Shown: positions 33,700 to 44,410 of the stretch, piece after piece | Numbering within the stretch: position 1 is the stretch's first letter | How the letters are laid out: every line of letters begins with the position of its first letter | From: Chara braunii | Lineage: Eukaryota; Streptophyta; Charophyceae; Charales; Characeae | Assembly: GCA_003427395.1 (NCBI GenBank) | Contig: BFEA01000291.1 | Span: 1,861,158-1,907,410 of the forward strand | Reading direction: 5' to 3' | Length of the DNA stretch: 46,253 nucleotides | The notes under the pieces: generated by a model | What the model was told of the DNA's origin: nothing | Databases searched by the model: none | The model's input: only the letters and a program-made list of their open reading frames with translations | Program-made: the position numbers and the translations under genes

Positions 33700-34925
33700 G
33701 GCTAGGAGCGTTGTCGCGTAGTTTATGTTGTGTCGTTTGTGTGTATGTATGGGTGTCGCCGTTTGCGGTTGTTAGAGTAAATGTGCGCGTGGTGTATGGG
33801 ATGCGTCCTAGTCGACTGGCGACGAGCCGCGCTTGGGACCTCAACCCCCCCAAGATGCCGGTTCGCGTGCGGTTTCGATAGAGGCGTAGTACCGCGCGTA
33901 CCCCTTATGCTACAGCGAACGAGAAACGCCCTCGGCTGGTCCACCTCTGCGATTGCAGCTGATCAGCTTTCGTACTGTGGACTGGTAGCTCGGCGGGGAT
34001 ACGCCCACCGAAGGGAGGGGACAGCTCCCGTAAGGTGGAGGTAGTCGTGCCTCGCGTAGGCCCTGTCCTGTCGTAGGGGCTCGCGAGAGGTATGGCTGGC
34101 GCACCCGGCCAGAGCGGCCTACGGAAGCTCCACGATTGTATCACGATAAGGGTTGTATTCTGACTCCTGCGTGACGCGGCCGGGAGGGTCCCTCGCTACC
34201 TCTGAGTGGTGTCGGACCGATGCGCGCGACAACAGGACCCGCGATCGGAGCCCGAGAATGTTGTGCCACGCGTTGCGATTATGTTCCATCACTTCGCAGA
34301 TTGTGTCGTCACTTCAGATATGTTCTTGAATTGTTTCGTGGTTCGCGTCACTATGATTTTTAAGCGTGTGTTGTCGAACATGAGAGCATGGAATCTTACG
34401 AATTGTCTCGACGTGGTTCCTTTCATCTGTATTTTTCACGAACGTTCTTCTCGCCGCTTTCTTCTTCCTTGCGTTCGGTTCTGTTTATTTGTTTTCCCGC
34501 TTTAGTCGCGTCGTTCAGTTCGCTCGGCGTTCGGATTTGTTTCCATACTTTGTCTTCTCCGTTCGTCAATTTGTTCACAATTTTCGCTACTTGTCCTCTC
34601 GCCGACACGCGCACGACCGTGCGTGGTGCATCCTGTGCCGTGACACATTCAAGAACACTCGCCATCCTCAAGCGAAACGTCATCTCATGTTCGACAAGCT
34701 ACGCACAACAGGAAGTCAATTATTGGTTTCTTATGTAATTCTTTTGTCTTTCTCGGGTTTTGCAATGTGACCCATTCGAAAAACGCGCAACTTGATTGTC
34801 AGGGTCTGCTCGTGGAGAGGCAGAGAGATAAAGACAGACTCTCTTGCTGTGCCCTCTCTCTTTCTCGACGTCTCTATCGATCTCTGTCCCACTTTCATGT
34901 CTATGCGGGTCTTTTGTTGTTCTCT
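33700..34925. other. Stretch without a recognised gene
   Basis: Short frames only, no repeat structure seen. Composition shifts from GC-rich to T-rich after about 34250. Confidence 0.5.
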
Positions 34926-34927
34926 AT

Positions 34928-35065
34928 GATTTGAAGACACAGACAGTCGATTGATCAAAGCTAGGTCGTTCCCCCTTGAGTGCAATCACAGATCAGTAAT
35001 CCGAAGATTGCACTCAAGGGGGAACGACGCAAATTCGATCGTGCGACTGTCTGTGTCTTCAAATC
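34928..35065. repeat. 138-bp foldback with two perfectly paired blocks
   Basis: The outer arms 34928-34949 and 35044-35065 (22 bp) are perfect, and the inner arms 34965-34987 and 35006-35028 (23 bp) are perfect. They are separated by 15-nt segments that barely pair, and the loop is 18 nt. Two conserved duplex blocks with a diverged spacer recall long plant miRNA precursors of the miR319/159 style, but no known miRNA was recognised. It could also be a foldback element. Confidence 0.93.
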
Positions 35066-35550
35066 TTTAAATCCTATCAAACCACGCGTCGGCCAATCGC
35101 CGCGAGAACAGCGGAACCCTTCGCTGACATGGATACAGGAGAGGACAACAAGTCTTGATTGATGAAGGTAAATATCATTTTGCGCTCGCTTGTTTGTATT
35201 ATCCCAAGAAAGGGTAGCAAGGCTAAAAGTGCACGTCCCAGAAGACTTCTCGACACCGGCGCGAAGGCCAGCCGAACACAAGTGGCGATTAACCCAACTA
35301 TCCAATGAACATGCCAATCGAGAAAAAAACGTCTAATCGAAAACTGCGTTCATATCTTAATTTTCGCTCAACAGGAAAGGCAACAAAAGAACATGTGGAA
35401 CACACGCTATCAAGCACGGAGCGATCAGATGCTCAAAGGGTATTGTCGACGACGACAAGTCTTGTCAAACAGAATGACGACAGCCCACCCTGTCCATACC
35501 ATCCTCTGGTGGCGCGACAACTAACGTATCCGAGCCACCCGTGTTAATTT

Positions 35551-37139
35551 CGGATGCATCCGAGCCACAACCAACCAAAACTCACGAGGACGACGACACC
35601 CCATTTAACAATGCACAGATTAACACGATACACTCCGGTAATCGCCGGCAGGTTGGGTGTGCGGTGGGGCGACAACAAACCGAAGCACTTCGGCGAAGTT
35701 CGGATTAATCCGAACCACACCGATGGCAATTTCGGATTTACCACATGCGCACAGGGTATTGATGACGTCGCACGACAAAGTTCAGGTTCAACCTAACCAC
35801 ACCTCTGGCAAGATAGGATTAACCCTATGCTCAAGGGTCATTGACGAAAACACGCCATACCGATGGCGTCCTCTTGTGGTCGTCCATCTCTGGACTACAC
35901 TGTTAGGATACGAATGCACCCGACTCACAACCATCACAAACTCAAAAGAAAACTCGAGTTCGGAGTAATCTGGACCACAGAACGAATGGTCGAAAAAGAA
36001 GACCGCGGGGTAGTTCGGATACATCCGAACTAGGCATAGTCGAAAGACCGACATCGTATATCGTTGTCAGTAATAGGTACCTGTATCGGGAAAAGCAAGA
36101 CCGCGCTAGAAGGACTAGACAACTCGAGTTCGGATTAATCCGGACCACGCGGACGTAGTCCACACCACTTTGGAGCTCGGATGCATTCGAACTACACCGA
36201 GGAACTTCACAATCCGCTTGAGAAAACTCGAGTTCGGATTAATACCGACCACAGGGACGTAGTCCACACCACATTGGAGCTCGGATGCATCCAAACCACA
36301 CCGAGGAACTTTGCAATCTGCTTGTCGACTTCGGATGAATCCATATCACAATGGAGTGCACATCTTCGTCTGCTCTATAAACTTTCTAGGGCCTTCTTAG
36401 TTGGTGACGGTTGTGACTCGGATGCATCCGAATTCGAACAGTGCGATCCAGAGACGGACGACCACAAGAGGACGCCATCGATATGGCGTGTTTTCGTCAA
36501 CAACCTGAATCTTGCCAGAGGTGTGGTTCGATGGAACCTGATCTTTGCCAATGTGGCTCGGATTAATCCGAGACGGGGACCGGCTGATGTACGCCACGGT
36601 TTGTTGACGCCCACCCAACCATACAAGTTTCCGTTATTCCCCTTCTGTCCTTGGGTCCACCCGTACTTCGCACGGTGTGTCCTCGTCCTTGAGAGTTTAA
36701 GACGGTTGTGGCCTGGAGGCTGTGTGGACACCGTGTGCTTTACAATCCGCTTGTCGACTTCGTACGAATCCGTATCACAATGGTGCACATCTTCGTCTGC
36801 TCTATCAACGTTTTAGGGCTTTCTGTCGCAGCCTTGTTTCTCCCGCTACAGGTACCTGTTACTGGCAACCGTATACGACGTCGGTCTTTCAACTATGCGT
36901 AGTTCGGATGTATCCGAACTATCCCGCTGTCTTCGTTTTCGACCATTCGTTCTGTGGTCCGGATTAATCCGAACTCGAGTTTTCTCATCCTTCTGAGTTG
37001 GTGACGGTTGTGACTCGGGTGCATCCGAATTCGAACAGTGTGGTCTAGAGACTGCCGACCACAAGAGGACGCCATCGATATGGCGTGTTTTCGTCAATGA
37101 CCTCTGAGCGTAGGGTTTGCGATGCCTCGGATTCATCCG
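35551..37139. repeat. Dyad cluster CGGAT-N2-ATCCG
   Basis: Exact dyads at 35551, 35701, 36016, 36131, 36419, 36559, 36905, 36960 and 37128, with several one- or two-mismatch forms between. 36011-36032 and 36900-36921 extend to 10-bp arms. Confidence 0.93.
35820..37110. repeat. Large inverted repeat, arms of about 240 bp
   Basis: About 35826-36062 and 36878-37110 are reverse complements with scattered changes, around an 815-bp centre. A third, partial copy (about 36390-36500) lies in the centre in the orientation of the right arm. Dyads sit at matching places, and their centres agree between arms (AC at 36016 with GT at 36905). Confidence 0.9.
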
Positions 37140-37326
37140 AAGCGTGCAGTTGCCCTCCTTTTCGAGCAGGCGTGTGGAGCACTGTCATCTAACTATCACT
37201 GAACTTTGTATTTTTCGGGTCCCGGTAGATCGAGAACTAAACAGGTGTTGTGGGTCGAGATTGATGTTACGACGTGCTGAGTGTTCTGAGTGCATGTGCC
37301 TTCATTTCCTCCGCGTGTTTCAGGGA

Positions 37327-38145
37327 ATGGCTACTCACGGACGATCCCGCTCCGCTGGTGGTTCCGCCCCGCGTGGGGAGGAACGTCGAGGGACGACGTC
37401 GTCACCTGCAAGGGAAACGAGCCGGGGAGGTGACGGTGGGGAGGAAGAACGACGGGCTCAAAACTTGTGGTGCGACTACAGCAAGCGTGTATGGTATTTG
37501 GACTAGGCGAGCCAGGACAACTCCGACCTGTTGAAACCACCATCCGGGCCGGTCTTGTTCGTCACCGGTCGCGGCGGCAGGACGCGTCTTGTAGGGTCCA
37601 TCGTCGAGTGGGTCGACGAAGGCGGCTACAATTTCAGGTTTACCTTGCGGAAGCTTTACAGAAGTGATGGTTCCGTCGACGACATCGCTAAAGGATGCAA
37701 GGTTGCGGGGAAGATGTTCGGCGGATACGGCCGGGGTGCGATGTCATTGCCCTCCTTTGTTCCACTAGCGCCAGGACACGACGAAGCCGTTCACGTGACA
37801 GACTTCCTCGAGGTTTGGGCGAGTACAGTTCCCTCTGGCAGTGCCATGGACGTTGGCCCTGGGACATCGATCAGTGGTCCTGTTGGGTTCGCGGGAGGAG
37901 AGTGCTTTGAAAGGAGGATGGGAGGTCAGGATGGACTACCGGCTTCGCCTTCTGATCAAGAGGTGGGCATGTCAGACGACTCGGAGGACGACCATCCACG
38001 TGCTCCTTTGAAACCAGGCTTGCATGGATCTCGCCGCCAAGGTTTTCTTGGGGAGTCGACGCCACGTGGAGGCGGCATTGGAGAACGGTTGCAACAAGCC
38101 TCAAGGATCGACGACTCCTCGTCGTCTGGTCGAAAGGATCGGTGA
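37327..38145 (+). pseudogene. N-terminal segment of the 37-45 kb transposon-like gene
   Basis: ATG at 37327, just after an acceptor-like TGTTTCAG (ends 37323). One frame runs to TGA 38143-38145, broken once by TAG 37504-37506. The first 60 codons are basic and Gly/Arg/Ser-rich. A compact region follows (FVTGRGGRTRLVGSIVEWVD), then an acidic, Gly-rich tail. A consensus donor GGTGAGT straddles the end (GT at 38142). An acceptor at 38198-38199 would give a 58-nt phase-matched intron into the next segment, but that junction is a guess. No family recognised. Confidence 0.55.
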
Positions 38146-38164
38146 GTTCGTTCTTGGCATGTAG

Positions 38165-41100
38165 GTGGCCGAGGTTTTGCCAGGAGATCCCACGGGTAGC
38201 TCGCAGGTTCGAGAGGTGCGTGGGTCAGATGAGACGACTCGCTCGGCCCGCCGTGCGCCTGCACAACTGCAGACGGAGGCGAGCCCACAACGAGAAGCAG
38301 GTGGGAACGTCGCCGGTGAGGACGAGGGGTTCGAGCTTGGGCTGTTTCGTGAGAAATCGCTTGAAATGACTCAGTCGGGAGGCAAGCGCAACTTGTTGGG
38401 TGAGGAAGAGCGAGAGGGAGTAGGTGCTATGAAAAGGCAGAGAAAGGAAGGAGGGAGTGCTCGGACGCCAACGACACGAGAGGGCGGTTCCGTTGAGAAG
38501 AGGAAAAGGGTTGGAGGTGGGGATGAAACGCCCAAAGAGTCATCGGCACGACGAAGAAGCGGTGAGTCTTTCGAGAAAAGGTCGAAATCGTCGAGGGAGA
38601 AGAAAGAAGATGAAGGCGAGAGCGGGGAGGGAGATGACGACGTGGAGATTAACCTCAACGCCTTTAACCTCGACAATGCGTTCTTCATCGAGATGAAGAC
38701 AGGGGTGCAGAGGGACGTCGTGTTACACATCCATCCCGAAAGAATATTGCCTATTCCAGACTGGGAAGACGCGTACAACCACCGATCCTTGGACGAGTTC
38801 CTCGTTGATACCATAGCGTCGGCTATGATCGACTGCTACGAACGTAAAGACATGAGATACACGAAGCCGATTTTCGTTCTCGCTCCGGTCGTCGCCCCTC
38901 TGGAGAAGGATAAGCCAGTTGTGCGTGTGCTGCCTGGTGACTTCGATGACTCACACCCCGAAAAATATTGGTATTATCCTGTGTGTGGACAGCATAATGC
39001 AAGGGTGGCGATGAAGGTCAAAGAACATCCCGTGTTTAACTACTACAACTTTTGTAAATGGCCGTTTAGACCGATTTACTTCCCTGACGACGAGTTCGAC
39101 GGCTACGCCCATGTCAGTTGCGAAGACAACATGAAAGACAAGAAGAATCCACCGCGCTTGCAGGTTTTGTCTATGCGGGACATTCGCAATATCTGGAAAA
39201 TAAAGGGGAAACCGCGTGTGGTGCTCCGCAACGCGTCGAAGAAAAAGGAGGAGGTGCGTAAGTGGGTACAGTTCATTGCGTTGGCAATGAAGAAGACACC
39301 GTACACGCCTTTGTGGAACTTGTCAACGGAAGGAAAGAAAAAAAAGAAATGGGCTGAGAAACTTCAATACTACCTCCCTCTGGCCATGGCAGATGACTCC
39401 ATCTTCGCTTGGGGGGAGAAGTTCTATGACGAATGGTCGAGAGGGAAACTCCTTGCTTCCAACGGCCGACGTTGGACTGAAAAGCCGCCCACCCATGACG
39501 AGGTGGCTAAGCCAGGACTCTCCACTGTGACTGACAGCCAGGGGCTGAAGAAACACGTCTGGTACGTGAAGGTGGACGACCCGTCGTTGAAAAAGGACAA
39601 GGGGAAGGCAAAGAAAGGCGCGGAGGAGAAAACTTACTACGTCCAAGTTCCTGAGCCGGATGTCCACTGCGGGAAGGAATTGGTGGACTTGACGGACCGC
39701 GAGAAGAAAAGGTTGTTGAACGGCGTCTTGAACCTTAACGTCGTGTGGGTTCAAACGAGTAGTAAGAAGTTGGCCGAGCAAGGGAAGTTCAGTGTGAAGG
39801 AAATGGTCGACATAATAAAAATGGACCGGATTATGCTGAGGCTGTAGCACTACGTGGAGTTCGAGCACGAGGAAATGGATAAGTGGGAGTGGAATGTCAA
39901 TTCCACGTTCTTCAGGTCCAGGCGGCAATTGTTGGAAGAGTTCAAGGACAAAGGTCTCGACGACAAGCTTTGGAACGAGAGCAGGAATTTTTTCACGGAC
40001 ACCGCGTACGTCAACAAGTGCCCTCTGTTTCTCGGGTGTCAACACGACAACAACATCAAGAAAACGGTGGCCCTCGTTAACAACCAGCATTTCCCGGCGG
40101 AGTGGAAACGTGTCATCCTTTCGGTGATCACTGGAGAATGCGCCCAAAGCAAAAGAGGCCCTCGAGGCATTGATGAATGCATCAACATTTTGTGGACGAA
40201 GACAAGCGCGTTGACGACGCTGGCCCAGTTTACCGTCGACCCATTGCGTGCCATAGATCATAAGGAGGCGTTGGGAAAACTAGGGCATCAGCTGCGCTCC
40301 CACACTTGCGTGCTCGACTTGTGCGGAAATGTGGACCGGGCGCGCTGGGACTCTGGGACATTCGCGTCTCTAAGTGAGTTCCTGGGCTTCGTTTGTCAGG
40401 ACTACTGGACATTGGTGGTATTCGTTCCCTGCCTGTGGAACCTCTCCTTCATGACATCTTTGTCTGCGCATGGGGCTACCCGATGCTACACGGGGAAGTG
40501 GGTGCGGAAGACGGCATCCAAGAAGACGCATCAGTTCGGAAACAGCGTCTGGGAGGAGCTGGATGTAATGCACATCATTTTCAAAGGTGAGGATCCGCGG
40601 CTACTGACTCACCCGGTGTACGAGGGAGCTGTTGCCGAAGACGATGCCGCCGCTCTCCGAAGGAAATAGAAAGTGACACCTACGGATGTGGAGGAGAAGT
40701 CTTTCAAGTCCTTGACTTTCGCGGACTTTGGGAACCTCAGCCAGAGGGGGGCTGTGTACAAGGAAGGCGAGCGGAATCCTAATTAGTTATGCAATCAACT
40801 TCTTTTCTTCTGTGGTGTGGCGGATGCCGTGCTGTTCTTGGGCAAGCCGCACTCGCAGGTGGTGTGGAGTCTGCTTCAGCAGGGAAGGCACATCTTGGCC
40901 GTGGATGGGGACACAACGCAGCTTGAATACACCGTGCAGTTTGTTACCCATGAAGTCTCGTCCGGGGCTTACGCATGCGATTTCCACCATGTCGTCGTCG
41001 AGCCCGTTTATGACCCGAACAAGGGCATGTTCTTCAAGTTGACTCCGAAGAAAAGGCGCCAGGTCTACTCGTTTCTTTTCGGCCAACAACCGAGGTTGAG

Positions 41101-41716
41101 ATTTGACCAGCAGTACGTGGTGCGAAAGGAAGTCGCCATTGCAGTCCTCCAGGGCTACCACGGGGCGAGTCGCGCCGGCGTAGTGAGCTTCATTAAGAGG
41201 CTGGAATATGTGTTTTTTAACGAGGGTATGGTCGATCCGACCGACTTCACTTTGGATAACTACAGGCTGGCATTTGGTGAGGACGATGACTTCAATATCG
41301 AGACTAAGCAGGAGGAGAGCGTTGAGGATGACCTCTTCGATTTGGACGGCCAATTGGCCATCCTCAACGCCCAAGTTTCTGAGTCGCCCTCAGTATGCAA
41401 ACCGGGGACACCTCTCGCTACACCCACCTCAGGTGGTCCCACGCCTGTATCCTCCTCAGCGCCTATCAAGAAGGGTGGTTTGTCCCGTTTGAGGAGTTCG
41501 CCGGGGGAGTCTATTCGTCTCACACCGCAGCCCGAACGTCTTCAACCCGGCCAACCAGTTCCTCCGGACCATCCACATCTCTTGGCTCCTGAAAGGCCCT
41601 ACCACATGCGCGACAAACACACCTTCTCCACAACCGAAGATTGGGGCATGATATCGTGTGGCACCCTTACCATTTCCAGCCAGTCCTTCTCGACGGCGAC
41701 TAGGCAGTGGCTGTGA
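38165..41716 (+). pseudogene. ParB-like plus methyltransferase-like segment, three in-frame TAG
   Basis: One frame of 1184 codons with only TAG 39845-39847, 40667-40669 and 40784-40786 inside it; it ends at TGA 41714-41716. Residues 1-165 are charged and disordered. Residues about 190-300 follow the ParB/sulfiredoxin plan: ILPIPDW, a helix (SLDEFLVDTIASAMIDC), KPIFVLAPVV, then YYPVCGQHNARVAMK (GQHN at 275-278, where ParB has GxxR). A later stretch has VLDLCGN and DYWTLVVFVPCLW, then VLFLGKPHSQVVWSLLQQGR and HILAVDGD. This resembles beta-class DNA amino-methyltransferase halves, with the nucleotide-binding motif last. The catalytic DPPY box was not found, so activity is doubtful. After 41,400 it turns Pro/Ser-rich. 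Fold assignments are inference. Confidence 0.5.
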
Positions 41717-41823
41717 GGGACCTAAGTGGAGGGTGGGTATATAACGATCGTTGGGACCTCGAGACATTCAAATATCACGCCTACGATGCGGTATTGGAGA
41801 GATTAAGTGAGGTCAATCGATGA

Positions 41824-43672
41824 AGTAAGGACGACCCTGCTCTGCGCGCATACGGGGACACGCTATTCGATTTCTTGCAATCAAATAAATGGCTGGAACT
41901 ATCCTCCGCGTTCTACAACCTCCCGTCAAGCCCGTCAATTAATCAAGTAAGTTGGGAGTTGCCTGCCACCACCCCACCGGCTGGAGTTGTGAAGCGCAAG
42001 TCTCGCGGAAAGGACGACGAAGGGGACGACCAGGGCGGCAGGCAACGCGGAACCGGAGGGGGGAGTGAACAACGCTCGACGAGACAACGGTCTCCGGGGC
42101 ATGAGGGCGGCGGAGAGGGGGGAAAGGGCAGCCGAGAGAAGAAAAAGCCTCGCAGCGGAGAGAAGACAAAGCATCACAGAGGAGATGGGCATGTGTCCGA
42201 TTTCGACCGCGACGAGGACAGTGGGGTTCTGGCGGTAACAGGCAGCACCTCAATGAAGACGGGGAACGACTTCAGGCCTGGGTGGATTACGCGGCCTGGC
42301 GAGCAGGACCCTGTGATTAGCTCCACCAGCGCAACACAATTTATCGATGTGGTTGACGGGGCAGTTGTTGCAAAGGATGAAACTTGCTTTGCTCAACTTC
42401 AAAAACGATTGGCGGATTGTCTCGGATCAATCCGAACCACGGAGACGACGACGTTGTCCGGAACTCATTGCCTTGAGGGAAGCGAGACGACCACATACCA
42501 CGGGTCTGACAGTCACAAGCTGGAACCGTGTTCCGTTTTGCCTCAAAAGGAAGTTCGGATTAATCCGAACCCGGAAGCCAATACCGTCGAGAGAGTACAG
42601 CGGTCTATGGAACTCGAACGGGTGGTCCTGGTTTCCGAAAACCCTGGCGGCGAAATTCGGATTCATCCGAACCAGGAGGATGTGTCTGCCATGACAGACG
42701 ATCGGTGTAAGGACGCCGTAATGTTGCGCATAGAAGTCTGCAAGGAGCTAGAGGCACACTGTCCGGCTGAGGGTGAGTTAGCGACCAGTTTCAATGTCGA
42801 GTCCCGCACCCTCGGAGACGAATGCCTGGTGGCGGTGCGCGCTTTGTTACCAGTCTTAAGCGACTCTCCGGTGAAAACGGACACGTCGGCGCCATTGGAA
42901 ACTGCGGGGGCTCAAATGAATCCGAACCAGGGCCCTGTGAGCATGTCCCTCCATGATGCAGCTTTGGAGACGACCTTAATTCGGATGCATCCGAGACACA
43001 CGGATGTAGGACTTGAACTGGCGGGCGTTGAGGGTTGTGGACATGTAACAACTTTAGACAAGGCGGACGGGTCCTCGCCGACACATTCCGCCGACGACCA
43101 GATTGAGCCGACACTTAGCGGCGTGAGGTTTCCCCGCGTTACTTCAGGACATGATATGCGGGTCGTCGGGTTGGAGCAACGAGGTGAGGCAGTATACGAC
43201 GACCCCTTGTACTCCGGCCTTCACGACGAGGCGATGGGAGAGGCCATTCTAAAGAAGGCCTCTTGCGCTGTTGGAGATAGCTTTTTCTATTTGAGTGACG
43301 ACGACAAAAACACAGCGCACGAGGACAAGAAGTTAAGGGGGGGACAGGTGTTGTTGGACATCCATGGAACCTTGAGCCCAACACAATACGACACATTGGC
43401 GACAGAGAAAACACAACCTGTCGATGTTGTGGACGTCGACGCTCTTTGTCCGGAGACGGACAGAATAAAATTGACCGTCGCGGACGTGGAGGATTTCCGC
43501 CATCGGGATGGGGATGAATTCATGCCGTCTTCGGTCATCGACGCCGACATCTCAAACCTGTCAAGTTTCCCTGGGGGTTTGGAGCACGCTGTCGCCGCGT
43601 CGATGCGCACAGGGGCACCAATCGTGTTGGGACTGCCATCGGTGGGCTCTGGTGACGTGGAAGCTAAGCCTG
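41824..43672 (+). CDS. Low-complexity exon with dyads in frame, upstream of the Ulp1 region
   Basis: Open from just after TGA 41821-41823 to a consensus donor (CTG/GTAAGC, GT at 43673). The same frame continues upstream through that TGA and TAG 41701-41703 with protein-like sequence (VYNDRWDLETFKYHAYDAVL), so the exon probably starts earlier, after a frame change or intron between about 41,400 and 41,640. The first about 100 codons are Gly/Arg/Lys-rich and look like a disordered nuclear tract. The rest is acidic and Thr/Ser-rich with no domain. Four exact dyads (42423, 42556, 42658, 42982) are read through as GSIRT, RINPN, RIHPN and RMHPR without breaking the frame. Confidence 0.6.
42423..42993. 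repeat. Dyad cluster inside an open reading frame
   Basis: Exact CGGAT-N2-ATCCG at 42423, 42556, 42658 and 42982, plus a half-site near 42916. None disrupts the frame. Confidence 0.93.
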
Positions 43673-43878
43673 GTAAGCACTGACTTTCTCTGCTTGCTTC
43701 CCTCTCGTCAGCCCGTTCGTGAAGTGTTGTTTGCTTCGTCGCTTTCGGGGAGTTGTATACGCAGCCGCCAACTGGACTGTGACGATGGGGTTCGTGAGGT
43801 GTTGTTTGCTTGGTTGCTCTTGCGAATTTGTGTTGTTGATCTCCGGCTGAACTCTCTGGGTGGCTATTTCTTGTACAG
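43673..43878 (+). other. GT-AG intron, 206 nt, phase 1
   Basis: Donor GTAAGC after CTG, acceptor TTCTTGTACAG preceding GTCGACG. The left exon ends in codon position 1 and the right exon supplies two bases, so the junction stays in frame. In-frame stops begin immediately in the intron (TGA at 43681). The 3' half is T-rich. Confidence 0.82.
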
Positions 43879-44264
43879 GTCGACGAACTCGTGGACAAAC
43901 ACACATGTCGCAGGAGCCGCCTGCCCTCGCCAGGTTGTCAGTCCTGGTTGCGGGAGGCACTGGTCGTTGCGGTGTCACTGATTCGTTTCCTGGGAACGCT
44001 AAGCCTCGGGGCCCTCCCAAAAGGATAGTTGTGCCCATAGTGGGCCCTCGCGCAAGACTCGTTGCAGAGGCAGCGGGTGTTGCCGAAAAAGACTGCAAGG
44101 AATTCCTTCTCGAAGCTTGCAAGGATATAAAGAAGGACAGTGCTAGTTTAGACTCAACTGTGTGTAGAAGGTCCAGAAGTAGGGGTGATGTTATGCGTGA
44201 ACTTTTCGGGCCACAGAGTAGCAGTTCGTCGGACCATGGCCGCTACGACGACATTTTCTCATAG
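43879..44264 (+). CDS. Downstream exon, unrecognised basic protein segment
   Basis: Continues the spliced frame to TAG 44262-44264. Basic, Pro/Arg-rich sequence, then a helical stretch (EKDCKEFLLEACKDIKKD) and a Ser-rich end. No family recognised. How it joins the peptidase region that follows was not resolved. Confidence 0.5.
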
Positions 44265-44410
44265 TACCACGTCCTTTGTGTTTGCTGTGTGTTGCGGGTG
44301 TTTGTTGAACAGGGTTTCCCCGAGATGGAAGAGCAGTCCTTGAAGACGTTATCTGCTCCCGGTTGCCGCTCACTATCATCGTTGCACGTTTGCCGTCGCA
44401 CAATTTGCAG

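Noticed and set aside
25000-34000. LTR retrotransposon
   Set aside because: No paired LTRs, primer-binding site, or gag/pol motif could be found by eye. A non-coding derivative remains possible.
38142-38164. 23-nt intron between GTGAGT and CATGTAG
   Set aside because: Far too short for a spliceosomal intron, and the reading phase does not match across it. A 58-nt alternative was noted but is unproven.
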